64,000 nucleotides of DNA from Candidatus Dojkabacteria bacterium (GCA_016932785.1 JAFGCJ010000002.1:1-64000), one strand, 5' to 3'; positions 25,437 through 35,015 are shown, numbered from the stretch's first letter. Program-made: numbers and translations. Notes: generated by a model from the sequence alone, not told the origin.

Positions 25437-26122
25437 AGAAAATATTAAATATATTAGTATTAGTGTTCTGCCTGACTTTAGTGGTTATACCTGTAAACGC
25501 TCAGGAGTCAGGTGAGGAAGATCTTCAAGAAGAAGATCTGAATACTGAAAAAAGTGATACCGTTGATAGTCAGAATGATGCTGATACCGTTGATGCTGAA
25601 GAAGATTTGGATTCTGAAGATACTCAGCAAGAGGGTGACTCTGAGGAGAAGGTGGAAACTTTTTTTGAGGTAGAATCTGAGATTGGAACGCAGTCGGTTA
25701 TTACCGGTGAGATTCCAATCTATTTATATCTGCGTCCTAAAATTGATTCTTCAAAAGCTCAACTGGAATGGAGTGTTCCGAGAGGACTTGAGGCTGGGTC
25801 ATCAACAGAGGTTTGGTTTGAGATGAAGGAAGATGAGGGCAGAACTTTTGTTTTGTATGTTAAGCCTGAGGAGTCTGGTAAATACAAAGTTACAGTGAAC
25901 GTGACTGCTTGGCGGTATGATACGACGTATTTTGACTCAGCAGATGTAGAATTCGAGGTGGATGATAATCTTCTTGTAACTCCGCAGTCTGCTGAATATA
26001 AAAGAAATAAGATGTTTCTTGCTGTGGGATTAGTCTTGGGGGTTCTGGTTGTACTTTCAGGAAGTTTTTTCCTCATTAAATTCCTAATTGGAAAATTCAA
26101 ACAATGGATGGCAGAAGATTAA
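25433..26122 (+). CDS. Secreted acidic protein with C-terminal membrane anchor
   Basis: 229 residues: signal peptide ending near Ala-Gln-Glu (VIPVNAQES), a very acidic low-complexity stretch of about 50 residues, a beta-sandwich-like part (ESEIGTQSVITGEIPIYLYLRP, KYKVTVNVTAW) and a transmembrane helix (about 196-218) with a short basic tail. AGGAGG sits eight bases before the ATG, though it is also coding sequence of the upstream gene. Member of the operon from 22345 to 27075; overlaps its successor by 19 bases. No family recognised. Confidence 0.7.
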   Translation: MKKILNILVLVFCLTLVVIPVNAQESGEEDLQEEDLNTEKSDTVDSQNDADTVDAEEDLDSEDTQQEGDSEEKVETFFEVESEIGTQSVITGEIPIYLYLRPKIDSSKAQLEWSVPRGLEAGSSTEVWFEMKEDEGRTFVLYVKPEESGKYKVTVNVTAWRYDTTYFDSADVEFEVDDNLLVTPQSAEYKRNKMFLAVGLVLGVLVVLSGSFFLIKFLIGKFKQWMAED

Positions 26123-27075
26123 CAGTAAGAAGACCTTCGATAAAGGATAGGTTTCGTAAAATGTTGAAGAAAATTAGTCTGGGTAAGATTTTTCTTTTTA
26201 TAGGTGGGGCGGTTGTCGTTGCCGGGTTCTGTTTCCTTGTTTATTATTTTTATGAAGACATACTTCTTCTTTTCCCTGGTTATTACAATAATCGGGAGTA
26301 CAATTCTTTGACTGCTGATAAAAATGATCTGATAGATGAAAATGCCCTTCTTCTTGAAAAGAATGACGCTTTAAATGAAGAAATTTCCCAGCTTGGTACG
26401 TCATCTTCTGATTTTCAGAGCAAAGTAGATATAAACTTGGAGGTAACAGAAAATCTGGAAAAAATTGAGAATAACTTGGAGAAAATTGATGAATACAATG
26501 AGAAATTTACGAATATGCGGCTGCCACTGGTTATCGAAAGATATACCAAACTTTCTGCAGAGCTTGATGATGTTAGAAAAGATATGATTTCAAAATCTAA
26601 GGAGATCGTTGCGGCCAGGATTGAGATGGATGAACTTAATAAGATGAGAGCGGAATTTGATGAATGTCTTGGAAAAATAAACTGGAATAAACCCAATTCA
26701 GAAATAGCGTCTTCATTAAAAACATGTAATCAGAAGATTGATGACATGCAAAGTGAGATAGATGAGATGGAGAAAGATTACGACGTCGAGCTTGATCAGC
26801 TCGATAATTACTTCAAAATTCTTGAGGAACAGTGGACTACAAGTGTCTCTTATCATGAAGCTTTGGCAAAAAAGAACTATACGGAAGCGAACAAATTTGA
26901 TTCGATTTATGCCGACAAGAAGAAGATTATCTCAGAAATGGATATTGCAGTGTTTAATGAATTTAATGGAGAAGCAATAGATCATCTGATCGATGAATTT
27001 GAGAAACTTGCAGAAAAGGAAGTTGAAAAGGAGCAGGAAGCAAATAAGTGGTATGAGGACAATATTAGAAAGTAA
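26104..27075 (+). CDS. Membrane-anchored coiled-coil protein
   Basis: 323 residues. A basic N-terminus, transmembrane helix (about residues 30-50, IFLFIGGAVVVAGFCFLVYYF), then long heptad-rich helices from about residue 65 to the end, with alternating Leu/Ile and Glu/Lys. Two cysteines near the middle (DECLGK, LKTCNQ) may bridge. A structural or scaffolding role at the envelope, next to the transglutaminase-like and acidic proteins of the same operon, is the best inference. Last gene of the operon; the following gene is convergent and ends 11 bases away. Confidence 0.7.
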   Translation: MDGRRLTVRRPSIKDRFRKMLKKISLGKIFLFIGGAVVVAGFCFLVYYFYEDILLLFPGYYNNREYNSLTADKNDLIDENALLLEKNDALNEEISQLGTSSSDFQSKVDINLEVTENLEKIENNLEKIDEYNEKFTNMRLPLVIERYTKLSAELDDVRKDMISKSKEIVAARIEMDELNKMRAEFDECLGKINWNKPNSEIASSLKTCNQKIDDMQSEIDEMEKDYDVELDQLDNYFKILEEQWTTSVSYHEALAKKNYTEANKFDSIYADKKKIISEMDIAVFNEFNGEAIDHLIDEFEKLAEKEVEKEQEANKWYEDNIRK

Positions 27076-27085
27076 CAGACTGAGA

Positions 27086-28996
27086 CTATATATCTTTATC
27101 TTTCACCCCGACTTTTTTAAGAGTGGCCAGGCAATCTGTAACATCAACTTTTAGAACTACATCCCCTAGCCCGTCCGTTGTTCCTAGTTTTGCAGATTCG
27201 ATGAAAAGCCATAAGAGAATTGTTCTGGCATCTTTGCTTTCCATCCACTCTTTTCCGAATCTCTTCTGAATTGCTGCCTTTATGGACATTTCTTTTGGTT
27301 TTGCATTTGCTTTGGAAGTACTTTTGGACTGGTCTTTTCTTACTATAAAGCTTCTTATATATCTCAATCCGTCGTCGGGACTGGGCGGACTTACTCTGTA
27401 GGAATAACCTGAGTCCTTTGACGAAACCTTGAGTCCCCTTTCCCTCCAGTCTTTTTCTTTTTCCCCAAGCTCCCATTTGGTTCTCCAGAGGAATTCTTCC
27501 TTGAGGTCACCTCTTTCCCCTTTGTCCCAGAGTTCGTCAAATTTCTTTCTTAGTAGAATTTGGGAGCGTGAAAATGGGGCCTGAGATCTGGTAACCCACG
27601 CTGAGAATAAATTGGGAAACTCTTTTCCATGGTATTTTTTCTTGTACGGAAGTTTGACCTTGCTGTAGAAATAGTCTTGAACAATTTGTGTGTATACTTC
27701 TTGTACAGATTGGGCTACTCTTTTTTGGGTTCCCTCCGGTAAAACGGATGATTTTTCAGCCATTTCAATTAAAGTGTTAAATACTGCGTGTATTGATTCG
27801 TGTGCAAGTGTCGGGAGGTATTCGTCAAGAAGGTTGATCCGCGGTGTCATATATATAACTATTATTGATTCCCCGCTACTATTTTTTGTTGTAGATTGAA
27901 GCGCTCTGGTCGCAGACGCCGGATGGGTAGGATTAAGTATTACATTTCGCGGGGATCTTTTCTTTGCAAGAGGGAGATAGTCATAAAGAATCTCCTCCGC
28001 TTTCTTGATCATTTCCTTAAGCTCTTTTTCGGATCGTAGCCTTTTAGGACGTTTCTTCCTTCGTGCTTCTTCGGCGATAAGATCACTGCTGTATATTACC
28101 CCAGTCTTTTTGTATCTGGAATAGGTTTGCGGTGCCTCATCTTCCATATGTTTTAGCATCTCTTTTGTTAGTTCTTTATCGAAAAGAAACTTTTCGAGCC
28201 CTTGAATTGTCTTCTGATGGTCAGGATAATCATAGAATTTGAGATAGCTGTCAATGTCTAGTCCAATTTCTCTGATGTCCTTCCATATTTCCCAGGCGAT
28301 TTTTATTGCCATGAAATCAAGAGTCTCGTCTCTGGAGAGTATTCCAAGAATTTTTAGCATCTCATCCCGTAGGTCGTCAGGAATGTCGCATGTATAGAAA
28401 TAGTCTGTTATAAGTCCAGGACGTCCTCCTGTAAGCTTGTCGTATTTCTTTTTTAATTTGGTATAGTCTTCATTGTTAAATCTGGCATATTCTTTGATTG
28501 CGTAATCTACCCGGTTTAAAATATAGTCTGTGGGATCGACCTTGCCATCGTCTCTTTCTTCTTCTGTCCTTCCGGCAAGAGTATCGGCGAGTCTCATGGG
28601 CTCAGTATCGTATCTTGCATTGATTGCGCAATCCAGAAGATAACGTGCGGATCTTCCCAGTTGGTCTTTGTAATCGGATTTTCTTAGTTTATTCCAATAA
28701 GTGTAGCTGTCTTTGAGGACCTGTTTAATGAAGGGATACTTTTCTTTGTAGGATTTGGGGAGGGATTTTACTTTCGTTTGGTAGGGTTTTCTTTGTGGAT
28801 GGTATCGTAATTCTTGCCACTTTTTTTTGTTCAGGACTGCGTCGTATCTTATGGAAACAAGGTCCCACTGTTCTTCGGAGACGTCTGTGAGATCGAGTAG
28901 AAGTTCCAGCCATTCTTTTCTGAAGTTTTTCTTGCCGTCACGAAGGTATTTCAGCTCACTTTGGTATTTTCTTGCAAGGGTTTGCACGAGTTTCAT
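27086..28996 (-). CDS. Putative HExxH zinc metallopeptidase
   Basis: 636 residues, mostly helical, without a signal peptide. HESIH, in the context LPTLAHESIHAVFNTL near residue 405, is a gluzincin-type HExxH motif; a downstream Glu in VQEVYTQIVQDYF about 35-40 residues later could be the third ligand. The general layout (large helical N-terminal domain, HExxH past the middle) is like M2/M3/M32 oligopeptidases, but no family signature beyond the motif is certain. Cytoplasmic peptide turnover is the natural inference. Convergent with the envelope operon and followed upstream by uvrA. Confidence 0.6.
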   Translation of the reverse strand: MKLVQTLARKYQSELKYLRDGKKNFRKEWLELLLDLTDVSEEQWDLVSIRYDAVLNKKKWQELRYHPQRKPYQTKVKSLPKSYKEKYPFIKQVLKDSYTYWNKLRKSDYKDQLGRSARYLLDCAINARYDTEPMRLADTLAGRTEEERDDGKVDPTDYILNRVDYAIKEYARFNNEDYTKLKKKYDKLTGGRPGLITDYFYTCDIPDDLRDEMLKILGILSRDETLDFMAIKIAWEIWKDIREIGLDIDSYLKFYDYPDHQKTIQGLEKFLFDKELTKEMLKHMEDEAPQTYSRYKKTGVIYSSDLIAEEARRKKRPKRLRSEKELKEMIKKAEEILYDYLPLAKKRSPRNVILNPTHPASATRALQSTTKNSSGESIIVIYMTPRINLLDEYLPTLAHESIHAVFNTLIEMAEKSSVLPEGTQKRVAQSVQEVYTQIVQDYFYSKVKLPYKKKYHGKEFPNLFSAWVTRSQAPFSRSQILLRKKFDELWDKGERGDLKEEFLWRTKWELGEKEKDWRERGLKVSSKDSGYSYRVSPPSPDDGLRYIRSFIVRKDQSKSTSKANAKPKEMSIKAAIQKRFGKEWMESKDARTILLWLFIESAKLGTTDGLGDVVLKVDVTDCLATLKKVGVKDKDI

Positions 28997-29003
28997 TTGC
29001 CTA

Positions 29004-31925
29004 TTATTTAAGATGCTTTTTCAACGATTGACCAGTATGGCTTCTTTTAACTTTGATTAGATCTTCAACTGTTCCCTGGGCTACGATTTCTCCGCCCTTC
29101 TCACCGCCTTCCGGTCCAAGATCTATTATCCAGTCAGATGATTTTATCACATCGAGATTGTGTTCGATCAGTATTACGGTGTGTCCTTGATCCACCAGAC
29201 GGTGTAAAACCTGAATAAGCTTATCTACATCATGAAAGTGGAGACCGGTAGTAGGCTCATCCAGAAGATATACAGTATGCCCTCTTGGAACTTTTGAGAG
29301 CTCTGTTGCGAGCTTGATTCTCTGCGCTTCACCGCCTGAGAGGGTTGTGGCAGGTTGTCCTAATCTGATGTAGCCTAGTCCGACATCGACCAGAGTGTCA
29401 AGCCTTCTTTTTACTCTTCCAAAGCTGCTGAAGAAATCCTGTGCTTCGGTAACAGTCATGTCAAGAACGTCCGAGATGTTCTTACCCTTGAAATCTACCT
29501 GAAGAACTTCTCGGTTATACCTTTTTCCATCGCATTCCTCACATTTTACGTACATGTCAGGAAGAAACTGCATCTCAATTTTTATTGCTCCGTCGCCCTT
29601 GCAGGTTTCACATCTTCCACCCTTGACATTAAAGCTGAATCTTCCAGGTTTATATCCCCTGGCCCGAGCTTCCTGTGTTTGGGAGAATAACTCACGTATT
29701 GGTGTGAATAGTCCTGTGTAAGTTGCCGGGTTGGAGCGCGGGGTTCTACCTATTGGGGATTGATCTATATTTATAACTTTAGTTATATTCTCTATTCCCT
29801 CAAAGGAGTCATGTTTTCCCGGTATTTGTTTACCATTTTGCAGCTCGTTAACGAGAATCTTGTATAGAGTGTCATTTACAAGTGTTGATTTGCCGCTTCC
29901 TGATACTCCGGTTACGCTGATCATCTTCCCAAGAGGGAATTCGGCTGTGATTTTCTTGAGGTTGTGCTCCTTGGCGCCTATTATTGTGAACTTATTAATG
30001 CTTTTAGACTCCCTTCTATCTGGTCTATGGACCTCAAGTTTACCGGAAAGATATTTACCAGTCAGAGATTTGGGATCCTTTTCTATTTGCTTTGGAGTGC
30101 CCTCGGATACGATCTTTCCTCCATGTTCTCCAGCACCCGGTCCCATATCGATAATCCAGTCTGCTGTTCTCATTGTCTCTTCGTCGTGTTCGACTACAAT
30201 TACTGTATTTCCGAGTTCACGGAGACCGGTAAGTGTATCGAGTAGCCGTCCCATGTCTCTGTCGTGAAGTCCGATCGAGGGCTCGTCTAGCACGTAAAGA
30301 ACTCCGGTAAGGCCGGTTCCTATTTGGGAAGCAAGTCGGATTCTTTGTGCTTCGCCTCCTGATAATGTGTTGGCCTTTCGGGAAAGATTAAGATATTCGA
30401 GTCCAACGTTCTGCAGGAAGCTGAGTCTTAATGAAATCTCTTTTAGAATAGGTTTCGCAATGACTTTTTTCTGTGAGGATAGATCTAGTTTTTTGATCCA
30501 TTCCTGAAGATCCTTAATTGTCATGTCTTGAGTCTCAGAGATATTCTTTTTACCTACTGTTACGGCGAGGCTTGTAGGTCTAAGTCTCTTTCCCTCACAC
30601 TCCTCGCAGAGAATATCTCGCATGTATTTTTCGTACTCATTTCTTGCATACTCAGAGTTTGTCTCACTGTATCGACGTTCAATTTCGGGTATAACTCCTT
30701 CGTATTCTGTTTCATAGACCTGTTTTTTCCCAAATCTGTTCACGTACTCGATTGCGTATGGTGGTTTGCTGCCCTTTCCATAGAATATAAGGTCGAAGAT
30801 TTCCTGGGGTAATTCCCCTATTGGTGTTCTTAAATTGAATCTGTGTTTTTTTGACACCGCCTCGAGTTTGCGGAGGGTCCATGAGTCGGTTGTTGTCTTA
30901 TTAGACCATGGGAATATGCCGCCTTCGGTGATGGACAGGTTGGGATTGTAAACAAGTTCGATTGCGACTCTTTTGATCTCTCCCAGGCCGCTGCAGTTTG
31001 GGCAGGCACCATGTGGCGAGTTAAAGGAAAATGAGTGCGGCTCGAGTTTTGGGAATGAAATGTCGCATACCGGACAACTGTTGTTCTCTGAATAAAAGAA
31101 CTCTCTATCGTTGATAATAATCAGGGCTTCTCCTTCTGCGTTGTTGAGTGCCACCTCTAGTGAATCTGTTAATCTTTTCTTTGTGTCTTCTTTTTTCTCT
31201 TGGTTAGATGTTTTGCTGTATGTTAGACGATCAACAATTATTTCTATTGTATGCTTTTGGAACTTCTTAAGCTTAATGTCCTCTTCAAGGTTTCTTGTGT
31301 CGCCATCTACTCTTACCCTTATAAATCCCTTGGATAGTAAGCTGTCAAAAAGGTCTGAATATTCTCCTTTCCGTCCTTTCACAATTGGTGAAAGGACTTG
31401 AACTTTAGCCTCGCCAGTTTTCTCTAGTCTTTGCAGAATGCTGTCTGTAATCTGCTGAACTGACTGTGCCTTTACCGGTTTTCCGCATTTGGGACAGTGA
31501 GGAATACCTATTCTTGCGTAGAGTAATCTCATGTAGTCGTTTATTTCAGTAATGGTTCCTACCGTTGATCTTGGGTTACGACCAGCAGTCTTTTGGTCGA
31601 TTGATATTGCCGGTGAAAGTCCTGTAATTAGGTCAACATCAGGCTTCTCCATGAGCTCGAGGAATTGTCTTGCGTAGGAAGATAAAGACTCGACATATCT
31701 TCTCTGACCCTCTGCATAAAGAGTGTCAAAGGCAAGAGAGGACTTTCCACTTCCTGATACACCTGTTAAAACAACAAATTTGAATTTGGGTATCTTTACA
31801 TTGATATTCTTTAGATTGTGTACACGTGCCCCTTTGATGAAAATCTCTTCATCACCGTGATTTATCGCAGAGGAAGCTTTAGTTTCGGCTTTTATTCGGT
31901 TGCTTTGGGTCTTTATTTTTGCCAT
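29004..31925 (-). CDS. uvrA: Excinuclease ABC subunit A
   Basis: 973 residues, full length. Two ABC ATPase halves: Walker A GVSGSGKSSLAFDTL and GVSGSGKSTLVNDTL, signature motifs LSGGEAQRIRLASQ and LSGGEAQRIKLATE, and Walker B VLDEPSIGLH and LLDEPTTGLH. Zinc modules CPKCGKPV, CPVCDISF/CPNCSG and CETCKGDG/CEECDG are intact. Recognises bulky and UV lesions and loads UvrB. A highly basic 25-residue N-terminal extension precedes the family start (IFIKGARVHNLKNI). Its mRNA begins close to the start codon. Confidence 0.97.
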   Translation of the reverse strand: MAKIKTQSNRIKAETKASSAINHGDEEIFIKGARVHNLKNINVKIPKFKFVVLTGVSGSGKSSLAFDTLYAEGQRRYVESLSSYARQFLELMEKPDVDLITGLSPAISIDQKTAGRNPRSTVGTITEINDYMRLLYARIGIPHCPKCGKPVKAQSVQQITDSILQRLEKTGEAKVQVLSPIVKGRKGEYSDLFDSLLSKGFIRVRVDGDTRNLEEDIKLKKFQKHTIEIIVDRLTYSKTSNQEKKEDTKKRLTDSLEVALNNAEGEALIIINDREFFYSENNSCPVCDISFPKLEPHSFSFNSPHGACPNCSGLGEIKRVAIELVYNPNLSITEGGIFPWSNKTTTDSWTLRKLEAVSKKHRFNLRTPIGELPQEIFDLIFYGKGSKPPYAIEYVNRFGKKQVYETEYEGVIPEIERRYSETNSEYARNEYEKYMRDILCEECEGKRLRPTSLAVTVGKKNISETQDMTIKDLQEWIKKLDLSSQKKVIAKPILKEISLRLSFLQNVGLEYLNLSRKANTLSGGEAQRIRLASQIGTGLTGVLYVLDEPSIGLHDRDMGRLLDTLTGLRELGNTVIVVEHDEETMRTADWIIDMGPGAGEHGGKIVSEGTPKQIEKDPKSLTGKYLSGKLEVHRPDRRESKSINKFTIIGAKEHNLKKITAEFPLGKMISVTGVSGSGKSTLVNDTLYKILVNELQNGKQIPGKHDSFEGIENITKVINIDQSPIGRTPRSNPATYTGLFTPIRELFSQTQEARARGYKPGRFSFNVKGGRCETCKGDGAIKIEMQFLPDMYVKCEECDGKRYNREVLQVDFKGKNISDVLDMTVTEAQDFFSSFGRVKRRLDTLVDVGLGYIRLGQPATTLSGGEAQRIKLATELSKVPRGHTVYLLDEPTTGLHFHDVDKLIQVLHRLVDQGHTVILIEHNLDVIKSSDWIIDLGPEGGEKGGEIVAQGTVEDLIKVKRSHTGQSLKKHLK

Positions 31926-31967
31926 TTGATTTATTTTAGGTCACAAATAAGTTATTTTAACAGAAGA

Positions 31968-32312
31968 TTATTGTTTTGGGGAAGGATCGGAGGACTGTAT
32001 TCTTTCCTGAGGAATCTTTAGATAGTCCTGTATTTTATGGATTTCTGATAGCAGTTTTATTACTACCTGTTCCATCGCGGCGATTCTTGTTTCAAGTTTG
32101 TACTCATTTGCATTGCTTTGGATAAAATAGTCAAGAGGTTTATTCAGTTCTTCAGCGATTCTTACAAGTGTCTCCAATGGAGGAATTGTACGTCCGGCTT
32201 CATATGCGCTGACCGCTTTGTCTGAAAGGCCTAGGGCCATCCCGAGATCCTTCTGGGAAATTGCCTGAGACTCTCTCGCATCTCTGATTTTAGTCCCTAT
32301 TTCTTCAAGCAT
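31968..32312 (-). CDS. XRE-family HTH regulator with C-terminal coiled coil
   Basis: 114 residues. Residues 1-65 form the XRE/Cro helix-turn-helix: IGTKIRDARESQAISQKDLGMALGLSDKAVSAYEAGRTIPPLETL, ending with LDYFI. The C-terminal 45 residues are a helix with heptads (LETRIAAMEQVVIKLLSEIHKI) likely for dimerisation. The start codon and -10 box lie within a perfect ATGTATA/TATACAT inverted repeat, so autoregulation is probable. It lies 43 bases downstream of uvrA's promoter region on the same strand. Confidence 0.88.
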   Translation of the reverse strand: MLEEIGTKIRDARESQAISQKDLGMALGLSDKAVSAYEAGRTIPPLETLVRIAEELNKPLDYFIQSNANEYKLETRIAAMEQVVIKLLSEIHKIQDYLKIPQERIQSSDPSPKQ

Positions 32313-32331
32313 GTATAGCGAGATTATACAT
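32311..32331. promoter_or_regulatory. Inverted repeat spanning start codon and -10 box of the XRE regulator
   Basis: ATGTATA (32311-32317) and TATACAT (32325-32331) with a 7-bp spacer. On the minus strand the repeat covers the ATG at 32312 and TATAAT at 32323-32328 (10 nt before the ATG). Size and spacing suit an XRE dimer operator. Confidence 0.5.
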
Positions 32332-32355
32332 AAACTACACTGGTATTAAAAGTGT

Positions 32356-33432
32356 TTAAAAAAATCTAGATAAAATATCTGCGACAAATCCTTTTGTTCT
32401 GCTACTTGTTGATGGTTGCTGCGGTTGTATCTGATCGGTAAATGTAGCCTTCGGCGGCTCCGGCGGGGGCATTTTTTCAGATGTCAGTTCTGTTTGAGGT
32501 GGTTGAGTCTGTAGGGTTGGTTGGTCTGTTTGTGCAGGCTGCAATGTCTGAGGTGTTGGTTGGTTGGCTTGCATGTCCTGTGTCGGTTGTTGAGCTTGCT
32601 CAGTAGACGGCAGCTGTGGTGTAGGTTCTGCTGGTGCTGTTGTTTGCTGCGGTTGTAACCTTGTCGGCTGTGGTTTTGGTAAAAGATCTCTTTCCTCTCT
32701 TATCTTTTGGAGGTACTCGTTTTTTTCCTTTAGTAAATCGTTTAGCTCTCTGAATTCTTCAAGCTGATCTTTGATTTGTGTCTCGAGCATCTTACATCTA
32801 GATTGGAGTTGATCGCTTTGCGACTTAATTTTATTAAATTCTTGACCTTTTTCTATGAGTTCTTTATGTTCAGCCGAAGTTAATAGTTGCTTCTTTATTT
32901 GCTCTTCATCAAGAGTGCTATATTTATAGTAGTTTATGTCTCTTGTATCCGGTTCTCTTCCCAACACTTCACTGTAAACAGTTTTTATCATCTGAATTCT
33001 CTCTTCAGGGGTGAGCCTTTTTTGCTGCTGTTGTTGACCATACATTCCGTTCATTCCTCCGAGATCTCCATATCCGCCAAATCCTCCGTATGATCCGAAT
33101 TCTCCAGGACTTCCATATTGATTTCCTCCTGTTTGCCAGGGGTTTTGTGTTGGCTGGGGAGGTTGTGCAGGCGGATTTGATTGTCGAGCTGATGAGCTGG
33201 AAGTTTGTTGTTGAGTGTTTTGAGTTTGCTTGGTTGTATTTGATTTTGGAGTGTCGGTCGGGATTTTGGCGATAGGTTTATCAGTTATCTTTGACTGAGA
33301 TTTATGTGACTGAACTGGCGATTTAGTAGGATCGTTCTTTACGACCTTTTGATCATTATGTTTCTTCAAAGGAATAGTTTTGGGCTGTGCTGTATTGTTA
33401 GATCCCGTCTGTGATAGTGTTATTTCTGGCAT
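32356..33432 (-). CDS. Pro/Gln/Thr-rich protein with DUF4214-like segment
   Basis: 358 residues of three zones. The first 145 are low-complexity (Thr, Gln, Pro, then Gly/Tyr-rich repeats such as FGSYGGFGGYGD). Residues about 145-195 resemble a DUF4214 module: RIQMIKTVYSEVLGREPDTRDINYY, then a helix (KKQLLTSAEHKELIEKG). A coiled coil follows, then a Pro/Gln-rich tail. No signal peptide or membrane helix is visible. DUF4214 occurs in secreted and S-layer associated proteins; whether this one leaves the cell is unknown. Low-complexity ends could make it prone to phase separation or surface attachment. Confidence 0.6.
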   Translation of the reverse strand: MPEITLSQTGSNNTAQPKTIPLKKHNDQKVVKNDPTKSPVQSHKSQSKITDKPIAKIPTDTPKSNTTKQTQNTQQQTSSSSARQSNPPAQPPQPTQNPWQTGGNQYGSPGEFGSYGGFGGYGDLGGMNGMYGQQQQQKRLTPEERIQMIKTVYSEVLGREPDTRDINYYKYSTLDEEQIKKQLLTSAEHKELIEKGQEFNKIKSQSDQLQSRCKMLETQIKDQLEEFRELNDLLKEKNEYLQKIREERDLLPKPQPTRLQPQQTTAPAEPTPQLPSTEQAQQPTQDMQANQPTPQTLQPAQTDQPTLQTQPPQTELTSEKMPPPEPPKATFTDQIQPQQPSTSSRTKGFVADILSRFF

Positions 33433-33547
33433 AGTTGAGTGTTAGAGCTCTATAATGCTTATAATTGTACATTATGCTGGGTCGATTGTGAATGATAGGT
33501 TTTTGTTTCTAAGCAGGGAGCCTTGGTGGTCTTTTATTTTATGGATA

Positions 33548-34030
33548 CTATCCGAGTACCCCCTTATAAAAGCCTCCTATACCAGCCATTAGGCAAATCT
33601 CTCCGGTGTGAAGCATAATTTGAGTGATCCCTTGCCATAATGCTAACTCCTTTGTCATCTCTTGTCCCCACTCGGTCTTGATTGTGGTGTTGAGATCTTC
33701 GATGCTTAAATTTTCTATCTGAGAATTAGTCTGATCCAAGTTCTCCTGGATCATTTCAAGTGCCTGTTTAATTGTTTTTATTGTTGGCTCATCATAGTTT
33801 TCAATGCTCTTTCCCTCAGCGAGGTGTCCTATAAAGTAATATCTTTCGGTAGTTAATGTATGCGATATTACCTGGGCTATGTTTCTGTCGTATTCTTTTA
33901 CCATATGTTTGAGATTTTGGTCTAGAAAGCTTTCAACTACCGAGTAAAGCTGACTGTGTACGTCATTGTTAACTTGAAGCAGCGATCTGTACGGATATTC
34001 TTTGGAAGAGACGTCTGGGGTGTTGAGCAT
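33548..34030 (-). CDS. Helical protein, possibly DinB-like
   Basis: 160 residues, predicted as a four-helix bundle. ISHTLTTERYYFIGHL near residue 55 and the C-terminal LWQGITQIMLHTGEICLMAGIGGFY resemble the metal-binding helices of DinB/DUF664 proteins, where His residues on helices 2 and 4 bind a divalent metal. The spacing is only roughly right, so the assignment is tentative. A simple helical hypothetical protein is the alternative. Alone in its transcription unit. Confidence 0.45.
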   Translation of the reverse strand: MLNTPDVSSKEYPYRSLLQVNNDVHSQLYSVVESFLDQNLKHMVKEYDRNIAQVISHTLTTERYYFIGHLAEGKSIENYDEPTIKTIKQALEMIQENLDQTNSQIENLSIEDLNTTIKTEWGQEMTKELALWQGITQIMLHTGEICLMAGIGGFYKGVLG

Positions 34031-34158
34031 TTAGGGCAAGGCTAAACTTAGTGTTGAAATATTATCCATAATTGTACAACACTGTTGATTGAACGTTAAT
34101 GTTGATTATATCGAATAGGCTTGAAATCTTGTATGATGCAGCCGAGGGTTATCAGATA

Positions 34159-34869
34159 TTACAGAACAATCTTCTCAAGCTTCTCGATGACGGTCTCAGC
34201 ATTATCGAAAATTGTCCAATTTCGTTCTCGAGATATCCTCATCATGTCAGGATGATGGTCATTCTTTAAGACAAAGGCATGGTTCATTAGTTCAAGCATA
34301 TGAATGTCTCCAGTGCTGTCACCGAAACCGACAGAAAAATAATCTTTCTGTTTTCCTGTTAGTTCATCTATGATCTTTACTTTCTCGTGTTCGTTTAGGA
34401 TATGCGGGTTTTGACCTGTGAAAATACCATTCTGGGTTAAAATTTTTGTTGCAAATACGTTGTTTGCATCAAGTAGCTCTGACACTTCTTTTACTACAGT
34501 ATCTGGTCCAGCTGACACTAGAGTTATTTCGAAGTTGTTTTCCCGAAGATGATCGATTACCGGTTTGACCCATTCAAAGAATATCTGTGTTTTCCTCTGT
34601 AGTAGGTCTTTTACAGTCTGAGATACATAATCAACTGTTTTTCCCTGTAGTGATTCTGAGAAAAGGTTAAGCGTGCCTTCTGTTATCGTGGCGTAGTTGA
34701 TCTCACCCTTTTGATATTTGTTTGCTAGTTTTTTAAACTCATCAGTAAGTCTTTGCGGTGAGGATTTCTCTTTCACTAGATAAAAGAGAAGCTCTGAAGC
34801 TGTATAGCCGTTATAAATAGTATTATCTACATCGAAAAAGGCATGTCGTTTAGTTTTTGTGGGTGTCAT
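34159..34869 (-). CDS. HAD-superfamily phosphatase (SerB/HAD-IB type)
   Basis: 236 residues. Motif I DVDNT with the nucleophile and acid Asp (FFDVDNTIYNG), a helical cap, motif II in ITLVSAGPDT, a Lys in the third motif region, and motif IV GFGDSTGDIHML. The HAD-IB subfamily includes phosphoserine phosphatase; the substrate here is unknown. Lies 69 bases downstream of tRNA-Gly on the same strand but has its own start region. Confidence 0.85.
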   Translation of the reverse strand: MTPTKTKRHAFFDVDNTIYNGYTASELLFYLVKEKSSPQRLTDEFKKLANKYQKGEINYATITEGTLNLFSESLQGKTVDYVSQTVKDLLQRKTQIFFEWVKPVIDHLRENNFEITLVSAGPDTVVKEVSELLDANNVFATKILTQNGIFTGQNPHILNEHEKVKIIDELTGKQKDYFSVGFGDSTGDIHMLELMNHAFVLKNDHHPDMMRISRERNWTIFDNAETVIEKLEKIVL

Positions 34870-34938
34870 AGTCGATAGCTGAGAGATTATGATAAGAAAT
34901 GTCGTGCTGTCTGTTATTCGGCAGTCTCTAATCTAGGT

Positions 34939-35015
<77 letters not shown>

